This document shows, in pieces, positions 44,591-56,113 of a stretch of DNA of 64,000 nt. The stretch's first letter is position 1, and each line of letters starts with the position of its first letter. Origin of the DNA: Xanthoparmelia taractica (taxonomy: Eukaryota > Ascomycota > Lecanoromycetes > Lecanorales > Parmeliaceae); NCBI GenBank assembly GCA_033085395.1, contig JANQBS010000119.1:52805-116804 (forward strand), written 5' to 3'. The notes under the pieces are model-generated. The model searched no databases, had not been told where the DNA came from, and worked only from the letters and a program-made list of their open reading frames with translations. The translations under genes and the position numbers were made by a program.

Positions 44591-47500
44591 GCTATCGCCT
44601 GTTAGTATCTCCTGCACGTCGCCGTCGTTATCTATAGCTTATCTATAATAAAAAGAAGTTTTTCTATAAAAGCACTATGTTAAGTTTATTTATAATAGCA
44701 TTATGCTATTAAAATATACTTAAAGACTATCTATAATAGCACTTATAAACTTATATTATTATTACTCTACGAAAGAACGCAATAAAGAATATCTATAAGT
44801 TAAAGATTCTTATTCTTAACTCGAATAATTACGAAAAATAATTCACTTTAATAAAAGTTAAATTATAAGTAAAAGAAGAAATCTATATTTTAAAATAGAT
44901 AAAAGTAATATATATAATATTATTTTCTAATAAAAGAGCTAATTATAATAAGCTTAATAAGTTAATAAAGAAACTCTTTCTAATTAAAACGAATATAGTC
45001 GATATAATATTAATTATCGATTAATCGATAGCTAAGAATTAATGAAATACTCTAATAAGAAAGTATAAGAATATTAAAAAATAAGTTATTATAAATAAAT
45101 AGAAAGAGTTCGTTAATTATTAGAAGAAAAAGAAATAAATAGTTTAAGATACGTGAATTACGCTTAATAAGATTCGTAATAATATTCTAGCGATTAATTT
45201 AACTTTGACTAAGATCTATAATACTAAAGAACTTCTTTATTGACTCTATAATTTCTTATTATTCGAATATAATATTATAATAATTATTTTAAAGTTAAAT
45301 AAAGAGAAAGATACGAATAAAGCTCTTCGTATATTATAAGAAGCTAAAGATTCGATAAAGACTATAAATAAGTTACAGATATATGCTCGTCGATCGTAAA
45401 CTTATTATTAATAATTAAGTAAAGAATATTAAAATCGCTTCTCTAATAATTAAAGATTAAAGACTTTATATCGTTTATCTACTTAGTTAACTCGTAAGTT
45501 CTAATACTATATATATAATAAAAAAGATTATAAGATTTAAGATTACGAAGCTTTTAAGATAATAAAGAAATTAATCTATACTAAAAGAGAAGAAATCTAA
45601 AAAGAAGATTATATTCGTTAAATACTTTAAGAAGAATAATAAGAAATTTCGAAGAGCGTATAAGACTGAATTAGACTTAGCATTAGATATTACTAATAAA
45701 GATAATATAATTATCTATATTACTTAAAAAGCTATAAGTAAGCTAAACTCTCTCTCGTGAATTGCTAATATCGACGCGTTATCTTATATAACTAATAAAT
45801 TTAATCTCTTTAGTAATCCTCTTACTCGAATAAAGAGATATATTATTAAGATTAAGAAGAGAGTATTATATATAGATTATATAAAAATAATTATTCTATA
45901 AAGTCGATTAGAAAGAGTAGTGTCTATTAAGCGAGTGTATTATATACCTAAACTCGATATTAATCTATTATTATATAGGAGATTATATATATTAGATCTA
46001 ATAAATAAATTTAATATTAATTTAATCTATCTTTAAGTAAACGACGTGAATCTTCTAAAAGCGAATTATAAGAAAGAAGTATATATGCTCTCTTAAATAT
46101 TAAGTTAATTTCTTAGTAAATTAGCGTAACGAGATTAAATATAATAGCGAGTCCTCGAGTTAGCATAAGTAAATATTAAATAATCTACGTCTATTAATTA
46201 AGTCTCAGTCAATAACAATAGCAATTAAGATATAATAATTAATTTTAAAGTAGAAGTTCAATTAAAGAAAGAGATTCAATTATTATAGTTAGCGAAGAAT
46301 TACTTTTTAATATATAGACGATTTGCTTATCTTAGGACCAACATTATTATTAGACTTTATAAAGTTACTACTTATTAGTCTATATATTAATTTAAGTATA
46401 AGGGATTCTACGAGATATACGTAGTTAAGAAGATAAAGAAGAAGATTACTCGTGTAGTAACTTTAAGAAAGAATAAGATTCTAGACCTAATTTTAATTAA
46501 TATATATAACTTATTTTTAAAGAGTCTTATTAATAATATTACGTTTCTAGAAATTATTAATAATTATTTTAAAAAGTATTAAAGAATTTATTTAAAGAAT
46601 AAAAAGTCGATTTTAGCGAAGTTAAATATATAAAAGACTAATATAAAACTTTAAATCGAGAGGAAATTAAAGATTATTAGATTTAATAACGTCTTAAAGC
46701 TTCTAGTAATTATTAAGCTATAAGTAAAGAAATATAAATTAATTTTTTAAGAAACGAAATTATATACGTTATATTAAAATAGCGTCGCCGAGAGATCTAT
46801 TTAAATAATTAAGATGAATATACGTGTAATACTTTATAACTCTTAGCTATCGCTTAAATTTTGAGACGAAGTAATAATAATCGATATATATTTAAGAAAT
46901 TATACTTTAATTAATTCAATCGTTGACGAGAAAACAACTAGTCCGAAGTAGATATATATTAAAAAACTTCTATCGATTAATTATATTAGAGTATAGAATT
47001 ATAAATATATTATCTACGTTAATTTAAACTCTTATTCGATTTATATTCGAAGAAATAAATTAATATTAAAAGAAAGACAGATTATCTTAATAAAATTTGA
47101 CTTTAAAATAATAAAGTAATATTATATCTATATTCTAAACTTAGAAAGATATATTAAGTTATTAATTATTACGTTCTTTAAGAATATAAAGAATAACGAG
47201 ATCGATTTAAAGCTTCTAAAAATTATCTTAAATAAATTAATTACTCGTAACCTTATAAGACGTTTATTTATTTTATTCTTAATTAATTAAATAATCTTAT
47301 AAAAAGTCTCGTAAAAGAGAGTAACTAAAAATATAAGCTTAATAGAGATAACTATAATTACATTATTAATATTAATAACTTCGTCTTCTTCTATATCTTT
47401 AATAAAAATAGATATTTTAATTAGCTAGGTTACTTCGCAAGAGAAGATAATTAAGAATATAGTTTTAGTAGATTAAACTATAATTAAATCATAATTATAG

Positions 47501-48810
47501 TAGTTAATAATTTCGTATTCTTCTAAGTCTTCAATATCGCCTCTAATATTAGAGTTATTATCTTTTAATTCTCTAATTTAGCTTCTAATTTAGCCTTTAA
47601 AATTATCGTTATATATATTATCTTTATAATTATATATCTCTATATCTATTTCGACACGTATTAATCTTTAAGTATATAATATATTATAAATACTTACTTT
47701 AAAGAGAAAGAGAGATAGCGAGATAAATAAGAAAGAGAAGATAATAAAGCATATTAGAATACTATTAATAATAAAGACTATAAAAGTTTAAAAAGATAAG
47801 AAAGACCTAGTGATTATTTTTATTTTAAATATATACGAAGAAGTTATTAGTTACTTAATATAAGGTCGAGAATAACTTTAGACTATTAAAAATAAGATCT
47901 TATAATTAAAAGGAAATAATATATAAATTACTAAAGTCCCGCCTAATAAAGCTAATATAATAACTTATAAATAAGTATTCAACGTTAAATATAATAAGAA
48001 TAATATTATATAGAAGTTTAAGACAAGACTAATAGTTAGAGAATTCTTATAAATTCATAAAATTAACTATAATAAAACCTTCGTCTTTATCGTTCGAATA
48101 AATATAATATAGACTATATTAACTTTAATGACTATTAAGAACTTAGAGTTAAAGCAAATCGATGTTAATAACGTTTTTACTAAGTCTCAACTTCGTTATT
48201 TAATTTAAATATATGTTTTTCTAAGAGTTAATATAAACGAAGATTAATATCTAAGATTACTTTAAAATCTATATAGTCTTAAGTAAGCGATTTATAACTA
48301 ATACTTTACGTATAATAAAGAATTAATTAGATTAAGCTTTGTCTTATCGAAATCGAACTCGTATTTATATATTTATAAGAGAAGATAGCTAATTATATTA
48401 ATTTATATTAATAATATCTTTATTATTTCGTCGTCTAAAGATTAAATCTAATAATTTAAGAATTAATTTATTAAGAAATTTAAGATAAAGAATTTAAATA
48501 AACTTAAGCGAATATTTAAGATAAAAATAAAAAGAGATCGACTAAATAGAATTATTAAAATTAGTTAAATAATTTATATTAAAAGCGTTTTAAAGAAATT
48601 AAATATAAAGAAAGATAAGTATTACAAGACGGAAATTCCTATAAATAACTATAATATAATTAATTTAGCTACTTCAGAAAAAGAATAAATCGATCGCGAG
48701 AATTACGTAAGAGTCATAGACAAACTAATGTATATAATAATATACACTCGTCTTGATATTATATTCGCACTTAAGAAATTAAGTTAATATATAAATAATT
48801 TAATTATTCG

Positions 48811-48953
48811 TTGTCACGAACGAATGGACGTGTAGTGGGATTGACTGCTTCCATTGTTCAAATATACTACGAATGCTCTGAAAACTCTTCTCCGGAGCAA
48901 CATTGATCCACACCGAGCTTGGCATGCGGAGAACAGATGTCAAAACCGTGACA
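48811..48953. mobile_element. solo LTR nested in the copia element
   Basis: A 143-bp GC-normal island sits in the AT-rich relic. It begins TGTCACG and ends CGTGACA, perfect 7-bp terminal inverted repeats with TG...CA ends. It is flanked on both sides by TTCGT (48806-48810, 48954-48958), a 5-bp target duplication. This fits a solo LTR, probably of a gypsy-type element, left by LTR-LTR recombination. It shows no RIP mutation, so it arrived after the host element was mutated. Confidence 0.85.
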
Positions 48954-49880
48954 TTCGTTATAATTAGAAAATAAAGACTTTATTAAGATATATACGATTT
49001 AATTCTAATATATCACTCACTTATAGAAAAAATAATTACAAGTTTATATAATTAATTAATTACTCTAATATAAATTACGTCGTAGATAAGAGTCGAAGAT
49101 TTATAATAAGTTAAGTTTTTATGCTAAGAGAGAATTTAATTTTATAAATAAGTAAAAAATAGCGATCTATATTAACTTCGATTATAAAAGCTAAGTATAT
49201 AACTCTATTAGAGTGCTTTAGATAGATCGTTTAACTAATTAGCTTATTTACGAAACTTAAATATCGTGAAATTATTAATTTAATACGTTAATAGATAAAT
49301 ATTTAGATCTTAATTAATTTAAAGATAATAATAAAATTAAAAGAAGATAATAATAAGATTATTACATTAATTAAGAATCGTTAAGTTAGTAAACGATTAA
49401 AATATATTAATATAATTTATTACTACGTTAGAGAGCTTTAGAAGTATAAGAAGATTAATATGAATTACGTCTTAATCGATAAGATAATTACTAATAAACT
49501 TATTAAGCCGCTAATTAAATAGAAGTTTAATAAATTTCTTAAACTTATAAATATACGAATAATTTATTAGAAGAAGAGACTTAGTAATAAAAAAAGTGAG
49601 ATCTATAGTATATTCGCCTCTAAAAGTCTTAATAGTTCAACTTGTTTAAAAATATAATTAGACTTATTAATAGAAGTTCTATATAATTATTCTAGCTAAG
49701 TTCATTAATTAGAATATTTCTATATCGCGCTAGCTTAAGAGTTAATAATTTATCGCTAAAAGTTATTAAGACTTTTAAAATAACGTTAATAGTTATCTAG
49801 CATCTAATTAAATCTCCGACATAATCGGTATATAATCTAATTAAGTGTGATGACTGTGATAATAGTGGATAGGATCTAAT

Positions 49881-49890
49881 TAAGGGGGAG
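49881..49890 (+). other. polypurine tract of the copia element
   Basis: AAGGGGGAG lies immediately before the 3' LTR, the expected position of the plus-strand primer. It is intact, unlike the interior. Confidence 0.8.
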
Positions 49891-50025
49891 TGTTGAAAAT
49901 AGGGGCATTCAGCCCTATCACACTAGTGGGCTTGGCAATAGATATTTCCTCTCCAGTAGTTCTTAGCTAGGTTGATCCCCTAAGAGAGTACTCAATCAAG
50001 TCGTTCTAGGCCTAGTTATTCAACA
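49891..50025 (+). repeat. 3' LTR of the copia element
   Basis: 135 bp, TGTTGA...TCAACA. This copy keeps the C residues that are T in the 5' LTR and appears close to the original sequence. Confidence 0.92.
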
Positions 50026-50030
50026 GAGAG

Positions 50031-50522
50031 ATCAAAGAATTTTGTCTTAGGGCTAGGGCTATACGAAGTGCCATAAACATCAAGCACATGCCATCGCCCC
50101 CTATTAGTCTCAACCTGATCGCAACCTCGTCTGGATCACCCTCCTGCGCAATGTTTTTAGAGGATGTGGCCCCTGTGTTGACTTATATGTTAAATTGGCT
50201 TATACGTCATGGAGCACAGCAATTGCTACAATGAAGATATGCTTAAATCATGACCATTAACCGGCTGCTGCTTCATCGATCAAACCGATCTGTAAATGAC
50301 ATTCGCTCCTCAGACATCGCTATCTCGAGAATCTGCCAAGCAGATGAAAACGGTGGCATAGTGGCTGGCTAGCGTGATTCAAAAAGATAGTTCAGAAAAT
50401 TATGCCATACCTGAAGTTCCCAAAAAGAAAAAGATCTTCTTTTCAAATCTGAATGCCCTCATTACATTTTGCATTTTTGGTGGTCAGCATGCTGATACTT
50501 GTCGGTATAGCGGTGCAGTTGA
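50031..50522. other. gap between copia element and epimerase relic
   Basis: About 490 bp with normal base composition right next to the 3' LTR. RIP-like AT enrichment therefore stops at the element border. A plus-strand frame from 50374 is the shadow of the minus-strand gene. Confidence 0.5.
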
Positions 50523-51753
50523 TCACTGTCTTGGTGACAGTCCAAGGCTTTTTGCTTCTGACTTCACCAACTCAGCGATGGTGTCACGCATTGGAGGAAA
50601 CTGCGACTTCCACCCGGATATTTGTGCTGACTTTGCGAAGTTGAGAATGGCGTTTGTTCCCAACAGCACTGAGCCATGAGCTGTCACCTTGTCGGCTCCC
50701 GAAGCGTCAATCGTGTGGTTGATGCTCGAGTCCTGGATAAATCTTTGAGTATTGGCTTCGACTGTGATCCATTGACAGAGATCCCCAAAGCTCTGCAAGC
50801 ATTTTAGCGATGAGTTAAAACTTAATGATGTCCGCTTACCACAAGGCCCGTTGCCGGAAGATAAATGCCCTGGTCATCCCATAGATCAAGCGTCGTGGAC
50901 TCATTCGTGGAGGCAGCTTGTACCAATTTATTGATTACTCCACCCAGATCGCCAACGTGTATCGTGCTCCAGCGGTTGTGTCCAGCATTGAATCAGAAGC
51001 CACGACCATCTTTGAGGATCGACCTTGCGATCGCCGGAGCTTGAATACTTCTCCTATTGCAGGGACCACTGCCTGATCCATAAATCATCGGACCAACGAC
51101 CAGGGCGGTATGTACACTCTCGCTGGATGAAGACAGGAGAAGATTCTCCACTTTTCAGGTTGGACTGTCACGAATCGTTAACTTGATCTTTTGGATGTCT
51201 CGAACATCATCCCAGACTTCATCTGAATGCTCGCCGAACCTTCCTGCCTTGATCTCGGGTCCTGCAAACAGAGTTGCTCCAGACATCTGTACCCAGAACG
51301 CTATTTCCTTCAGACACGGCTGCGTGCGGCGGCTGGAAACTTACCCGGAGGCGTAGATGTGCGCTCTTGATGTGTTTCGTGCTCGCAAAATCTACGTAAC
51401 TATTGTGAGTGTCTCCAATGGTTGCCGGAAGAATGTATCACCAACTCAGAACGATGTCTGATGCAGCTGATTGCTGTCTAATCTTTTCAACGTCATCCAA
51501 ATCTCCCAATAGTATCTGTACATGGGGGTAGGATTTTCGAACTACGTCCGCTTTCGAAGCATCTCGAATGAGGCATGTAATGGCGGTATAGCTGCGTCCG
51601 GATGTTGATGTGAGTCTGTGGAGGACTTATCCCCAAACGTAGCCAGTTGTTCCTGTCCTTTGATGGTTAGGAGCAGCTAAGTCAAAGTCTTCCGATGCCA
51701 ACAACTCACAAGAAGATACGTGTCCGCGGAGATGTTGCTGTGGAGGGTGCCAT
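50523..51753 (-). pseudogene. NAD(P)-dependent epimerase/reductase (extended SDR), disrupted
   Basis: It starts MAPSTATSPRTRIFL at 51753. An intron with GTGAGT then joins TGTTGYVWG, a Rossmann glycine motif, followed directly by an in-frame TAA (51627-51629). Downstream blocks remain recognisable: YTAITCLIRDASKADVV, HVQILLGDLDD, MSGATLFAGPEIKAGRFGEH, TALVVGPMIYGSGSGP, WSTIHVGDLGGVINKLVQAA and GIYLPATGLV. After an intron come SFGDLCQWI and a C-terminal NHTIDASGADKVTAHG. Further stops occur at 51155-51157 and 50993-50995, possibly also 51438-51440. The family is a nucleoside-diphosphate-sugar-epimerase-like reductase. It diverges from the regulator at 52054, with 300 bp between starts. Confidence 0.75.
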
Positions 51754-52053
51754 TTTTCGTGGATGGATAAGCTATGTTGAAAGGAATGGTTTGAAGTGAC
51801 TCTATACCAGTTCCAATCAGGTAGCACTTCAGTAAGTACTTTAGCTTACGGCTGACTGCTGCAACAAGATTGTGCTATTTCAAAAACCTCAGGATGGTCA
51901 TGGAGAATTATCCCTCACCAGTGTGACGCAGAAACTAAGAAACTTCGGTCTTCTACCCCGCAGACAGGCAATCCCAACGCCAAACAATTCTTCTTCTCTG
52001 TTACATGCAAGTGACAAAGACCTTATCATAAGTATAGGTACTTTACTACTATT

Positions 52054-54449
52054 ATGCCAGAGTCCAAGAATGGCCTGGCTAAGAAGTCGCGCAGAAGTCA
52101 CTCATTCGGAGGATGCGACACCTGCCGCAGACGTCACGTAAAATGCGATCAGATTCACCCAACTTGCCTCACCTGCAAGGCCGTAGGTGTCCAATGCGCC
52201 GGCTATCGAAAAGATTTGGAATGGGTCACCACATCCAATGCCTCCAGCACGAACCCAGGTACCAGCCCAGCTGCTCGTCCTCTATCGAGCAGACGGCATC
52301 TCTATTCCGGTAACGGCCTTCCTGCATCTGCTCGGTGTTTGCGCTAAATAAACCACCCTCAGAGAAATCGCGGCTTTCCATAAATTCTGCGCTGCAGTCA
52401 GACATTGCGTCTAGACCAGTCGATGAATCCATATCGGAGCTAGACACGCGTTCCAAGAATGCTTCCGCTTCCGCCAATCGAAGCCTTGCAGTGGGACCAT
52501 TTGGGGTGCTGGATTTCACGGAAACACAGCAAGCTGCCGGCCCATCGTCAATAGCCGCTCCGGAGCAGAGCATAGAGGGCAACTTTGTGCCAGCCGACGT
52601 CTTAGACACCACCTCTCCACATACTACCTCGTCGCTAGAGTCATTGAACAATATCGACGACTTCCTCGACTGGCCAGACCTGTTTGAGCTTGACTTCGCA
52701 TGGCCAGGTTTTGCGCCGACTGATATCGGCTATGCTCTACCAGAACCGAGTCTTCAAATGGAAGGTCCGCACGGGTTTGAACAGGTGACTTATCCTCACC
52801 AGGCTGTTGCCTTCCAACAGCGTGACCAGCAGTCTCATGACTTCCCACTCTTGACAAATCCCAGCGCCCCGGAGACGTCATTGAGAGATATCCCTCCAGC
52901 AGAGGCCCAAATCCTTCTGAAACACTTCAATGATCAGGTCGTTGGTCAGTTTTCTTCTTTGCCGCCAGGCGAGAAACCTCACTGGACTATCTTGAACGTC
53001 CGCTCAGCTGTGCTGACACTTGCAAATATTACGTACATACAAATATCACGCACTACTAATGCTGCAATGGCGAACCTGATGGCCCTGTTGGCTATGTCTG
53101 CTCGCCATATGGCTCATCAGAATGCTTCACAAAACACGCAGACTGCTTCTTATTGGCAAACGATTGGCGATTCAGCCATCCAGCAGGCTAAAGAGCATCT
53201 GCAACATTCTTTGAAGAAGGAAGTTCGTGGTTCAAACCGCGCCAAGTACAAAGACCAAGTCATGGCAATCTGTGCAATGCTGGCATTTGCTGTACCAACG
53301 TACCTCGTCGCAGTATCCCTAGGTCATGCTAACGACTGCTAGGTAATCTACGATAGACAGCAAGACGTCAGGGCATACGTGGTCGATACTGAGCGTCTCT
53401 TACGCATTCGTGGCTTAGCAAAACGGACGATCTCAAGAAAAGCGCGTATGTTGCACCACATGTATACCTGGTCTAGGATCGTTGGCGAGAGCTCTTACGT
53501 GCTTCGAAATCACGATCAAAGCCAGATCGCTACAGCAATTGGATCGTACAGCAATTCATCAAAAAAGCGGCGCGAAGGTCATCGAAGCGTCGAAGCCATA
53601 GAGTCAGATTCCCGTCTAGGACATAATCCGAAGTTGGATGATTTTCTCCGCCTGGATCAGGACGCTCCGGAAAGCGACGTTGATACAAATGCGCAGAAAG
53701 AGGGTGATAAGGGTCTGCGCGACATCCACCTTGAAGATCTTAGAGAGTATTCAAGAACGATGTATCTGCAGCTGTATGGTATTAGTGAGACGTGGCTCAG
53801 TCTTGTTTCCCAGACCACGCGATTGGCAAATGTCATGGACAGCCTGGATGGAAGCAAGAAGAGGAAAGATGTGGAGCTCTTGGAGTCCCTTGAGCGAAGA
53901 AAGCAGAGACTGGAGCACATGGTGTGCTCCTTTGCCGAGACTAACAAGCCCATAAACGCATCGACACCCCAACAAGCGAGTGACGACGAAAACCAGTACG
54001 GCCCAAACGCACCGTCTGAGAAAGAAACCCCTCGAAGCTGCATGGTGCGTGCCCTGAATTCGGCATTGGTGATATTCTTCTATCGACGAATACGGAACGT
54101 TCATCACTGGATCCTTCAAGAACATGTCAAGAGCGTTGTCCAGGCACTCCAAGACTTCGACATCAGCTGTCAGACCTTCGGGGTAGAAGGACCTGGCTGC
54201 CCATGGCCTGTTTTCATGGCGGGATGCGAAGCGATAGCACCACTTCAGCGGGATTACCTATCGCAGTGGCTTCACCATGCCTTTGCCAAAACAGGGTTCG
54301 CTCGATTTCCGACCATCAAATCTTGTATGGAGGAAGTCTGGAAGAAACGCGATAGCCTCAATCAACGGAAGGACAAAAGCTCACGGGACAAAGTGTGCAG
54401 TTGGATACACGTCTCAAGGGAGCAAAACATTTATGTATTGTTGTCCTAA
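52054..54449 (+). CDS. Zn(II)2Cys6 transcription factor with Fungal_trans_2-type domain
   Basis: Exons 52054-52309, 52363-53291 and 53343-54449 give 763 residues exactly. The binuclear zinc cluster has Cys21, 24, 31, 38, 41 and 48 (CX2CX6CX6CX2CX6C) with GGCDTCRRRHVKCD, and binds CGG half-sites. The centre is acidic and Asp/Phe-rich (FLDWPDLFELDFAWPGF), activation-like. The C-terminal half matches the fungal regulatory domain of ARCA/ARG81-type factors: AYVVDTERLLRIRGLAKR, HHMYTWSRIVGESSYVL and PWPVFMAGCEA. Intron 2 has a textbook GCTAACGAC branch. It sits at the head of a catabolic gene group and is a candidate pathway regulator; this is inference from position. No lesion was found. Confidence 0.88.
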
Positions 54450-54550
54450 ATAATGCTACTGTCACTGCAGTGAATTGATGGCAAGCAGTTTGAACTTTTC
54501 ATAACGCACACCGGCTTCGATCAACAGAGTTGCTGTGCGGCTTGGTCTAC

Positions 54551-55459
54551 TCAACCACCAACGACCGATAGGCCGGCATGCTGTAGCAACTTCGCCAATT
54601 CTTTCCGACGTTCACCAGTCAAAAGTTTGAATGGCCTTCTCAAACCTCCAGTTGGATGCCCCAGCAGTTCCATACCAGTCTTGACGGCGGAAGGATAGTT
54701 GTGGGATTCGAGAAAGGCGCAAACCGGGAAGATCTTGGCCCACAGCTCTCGACCAGTCTTCAAATTACCCTGGACCGCGACAGCTTCCCAGAGCTGCGCT
54801 GAAAGCTCGGGAATGATGTTGGAGGCACCCCAGACACAACCTTTGCAGCCAGCCGCCATTGAATAAAATGTCAATGTGTCCCAGCCGTTGAATGCAGTAA
54901 TTTGATCACCCCACTTGAATACCAATTCTGTGAACGCAGGAGCATTGCCGGAAGTATCTTTAAGATACTTCACGCCAACTTTTGAAAGTCCAGCAATCTC
55001 CTGTGGATTTAAATTAAGACCGCTTGCAGAGGGTATATTGTAATAGACAATGTCCAGATTGGAGGCATCGTGGATCTCGGCCATGAGCTCTTGTAGCTGC
55101 TCATAATTGACTGGATCATAAAATGGCGGCACGACCATGAGAGCGGTAGCACCAGCTTTTGCTGCATGTTGAGCAAGCTCTACACAGTCCTTTGTCGATG
55201 TTGCCCATGTGCCGGCAATGACCGGGCCTCTGCCTGCAGCGTATTCAACACACAGCTCGGTCATCTGCTTGCGTTCGTCCAATGTCATAGCTGTGAACTC
55301 TCCCGTCGTACCCCCGGGTACAACGCCGTGACATCCTGCATCGAACAGATGGTCAATATGAGACTTGAGACGATCTTTGTGGATTGCGTTGCCATCATCA
55401 GTGAAGGGTGTGACGATCGCGACAAGGACGCCGCTCAATACCGATGGAGATGCGACCAT
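54551..55459 (-). CDS. DapA/N-acetylneuraminate-lyase family aldolase or dehydratase
   Basis: A complete (beta/alpha)8 class I aldolase of 302 residues from the Met at 55459 (MVASPSVLSG). Family hallmarks are the carboxylate-binding GGTTGEF (49-55), YYNIPSASG (139-147) and the Schiff-base Lys167 in VKYLKDTSG. The length is typical. Fungi make lysine by the aminoadipate route, so this is not the lysine-pathway DapA. Known fungal and bacterial relatives act on 2-keto-3-deoxy sugar acids, 4-hydroxy-2-oxoglutarate or proline-derived keto acids. The substrate is undetermined. It converges with the Zn(II)2Cys6 gene (101 bp between ends) and diverges from the FMN dehydrogenase. It appears intact. 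Confidence 0.9.
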   Translation of the reverse strand: MVASPSVLSGVLVAIVTPFTDDGNAIHKDRLKSHIDHLFDAGCHGVVPGGTTGEFTAMTLDERKQMTELCVEYAAGRGPVIAGTWATSTKDCVELAQHAAKAGATALMVVPPFYDPVNYEQLQELMAEIHDASNLDIVYYNIPSASGLNLNPQEIAGLSKVGVKYLKDTSGNAPAFTELVFKWGDQITAFNGWDTLTFYSMAAGCKGCVWGASNIIPELSAQLWEAVAVQGNLKTGRELWAKIFPVCAFLESHNYPSAVKTGMELLGHPTGGLRRPFKLLTGERRKELAKLLQHAGLSVVGG

Positions 55460-56113
55460 GTTGTAAGCGTTTGAGTAAGGTGTCAAATTTGAATGATCTC
55501 GGTGACGGAAGACTCTTCAAGGAATATCCGTATAAATGGACAGAGAAGCTTGTGAATCTTGGGTCGCAATTGGGGGTGGTGAACGTGGCGAATGAACAGC
55601 CAAGATGATATCTTCCTAGTGGTCATGGTCAATTTTCGAACTTTTCCGAGCCTACATGTATGTCGAGTTGAAAACCCCTCTCGGTATCTCGTTCCGGACG
55701 ACAATGCATCTCGGAAGCTTATCGAATTGGAGTGACAGATCTTCAATGTAGTGATAGGCGGAGGGGTAGAAGATGGCGACCGCTTTGGGAAGGAGACTCC
55801 GAAATGCCACATCGTGACTTTGCCAAGTCCCGGATCTTGTCCTTCGAGCAGATCAGATTTGTTCAATCATATATGAACCTTACTGGCTCTATGGTTCGCC
55901 ACTACCGCATCCGCCATGGGCTTTTACAGGAGGAACGATGAACGAGCTAGATTATGAAAGGACCGGCCAGAAGGCCGAGAAAGTCCTTAGGTTTTGATTC
56001 GCTGGACTTGCATGTAGTTCAAAATTCGGAGACGGACCATGAAACTCTTATGCTACATATCTGAATAGTAGACTTCGTCTCATATTGCCGAACCACAGTA
56101 CCAAGCCACGCCA
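55460..56113. promoter_or_regulatory. divergent promoter between DapA-like and FMN dehydrogenase genes
   Basis: 654 bp between two start codons on opposite strands. It contains ACTTTTCCGAG near 55640-55650, one base different in spacing from the 12-bp motif found three times at 60234-60365. A weaker CCGAGAAAGTCC lies near 55975. Shared regulation is possible but unproven. Confidence 0.35.

Larger units (their letters stand above)
44433..50030 (+). mobile_element. Ty1/copia-type LTR retrotransposon, heavily RIP-mutated
   Basis: Two 135-bp direct LTRs (44438-44572, 49891-50025) begin TGTTGA and end TCAACA in the 3' copy. They are flanked by a GAGAG target duplication (44433-44437, 50026-50030). 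The interior is extremely AT-rich, with TpA in excess, CpA and TpG rare and CpG kept, the signature of RIP. No open frame of 60 codons survives. Traces of reverse transcriptase remain on the + strand: the catalytic box YVDD reads YINN at 48404-48415, and the RNase H motif TEAEY reads IKAKY near 49189-49203. Both are explained by G-to-A changes. RNase H lies downstream of the RT, at the 3' end of the element as in copia elements. The copia class also rests on the primer site. Confidence 0.92.

Noticed and set aside
48811..48953. nested island as a MITE
   Set aside because: TG...CA ends, only 7-bp inverted termini and a 5-bp target duplication fit a solo LTR better, though a DNA element is not fully excluded.
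44438..50025. AT-rich block as a centromere or mitochondrial insertion
   Set aside because: Paired LTRs, target duplication, primer site, polypurine tract and RT remnants identify a mutated retrotransposon.
54551..55459. lysine-biosynthetic dihydrodipicolinate synthase
   Set aside because: Fungi use the alpha-aminoadipate route and no other diaminopimelate gene is nearby; the family also includes catabolic aldolases.
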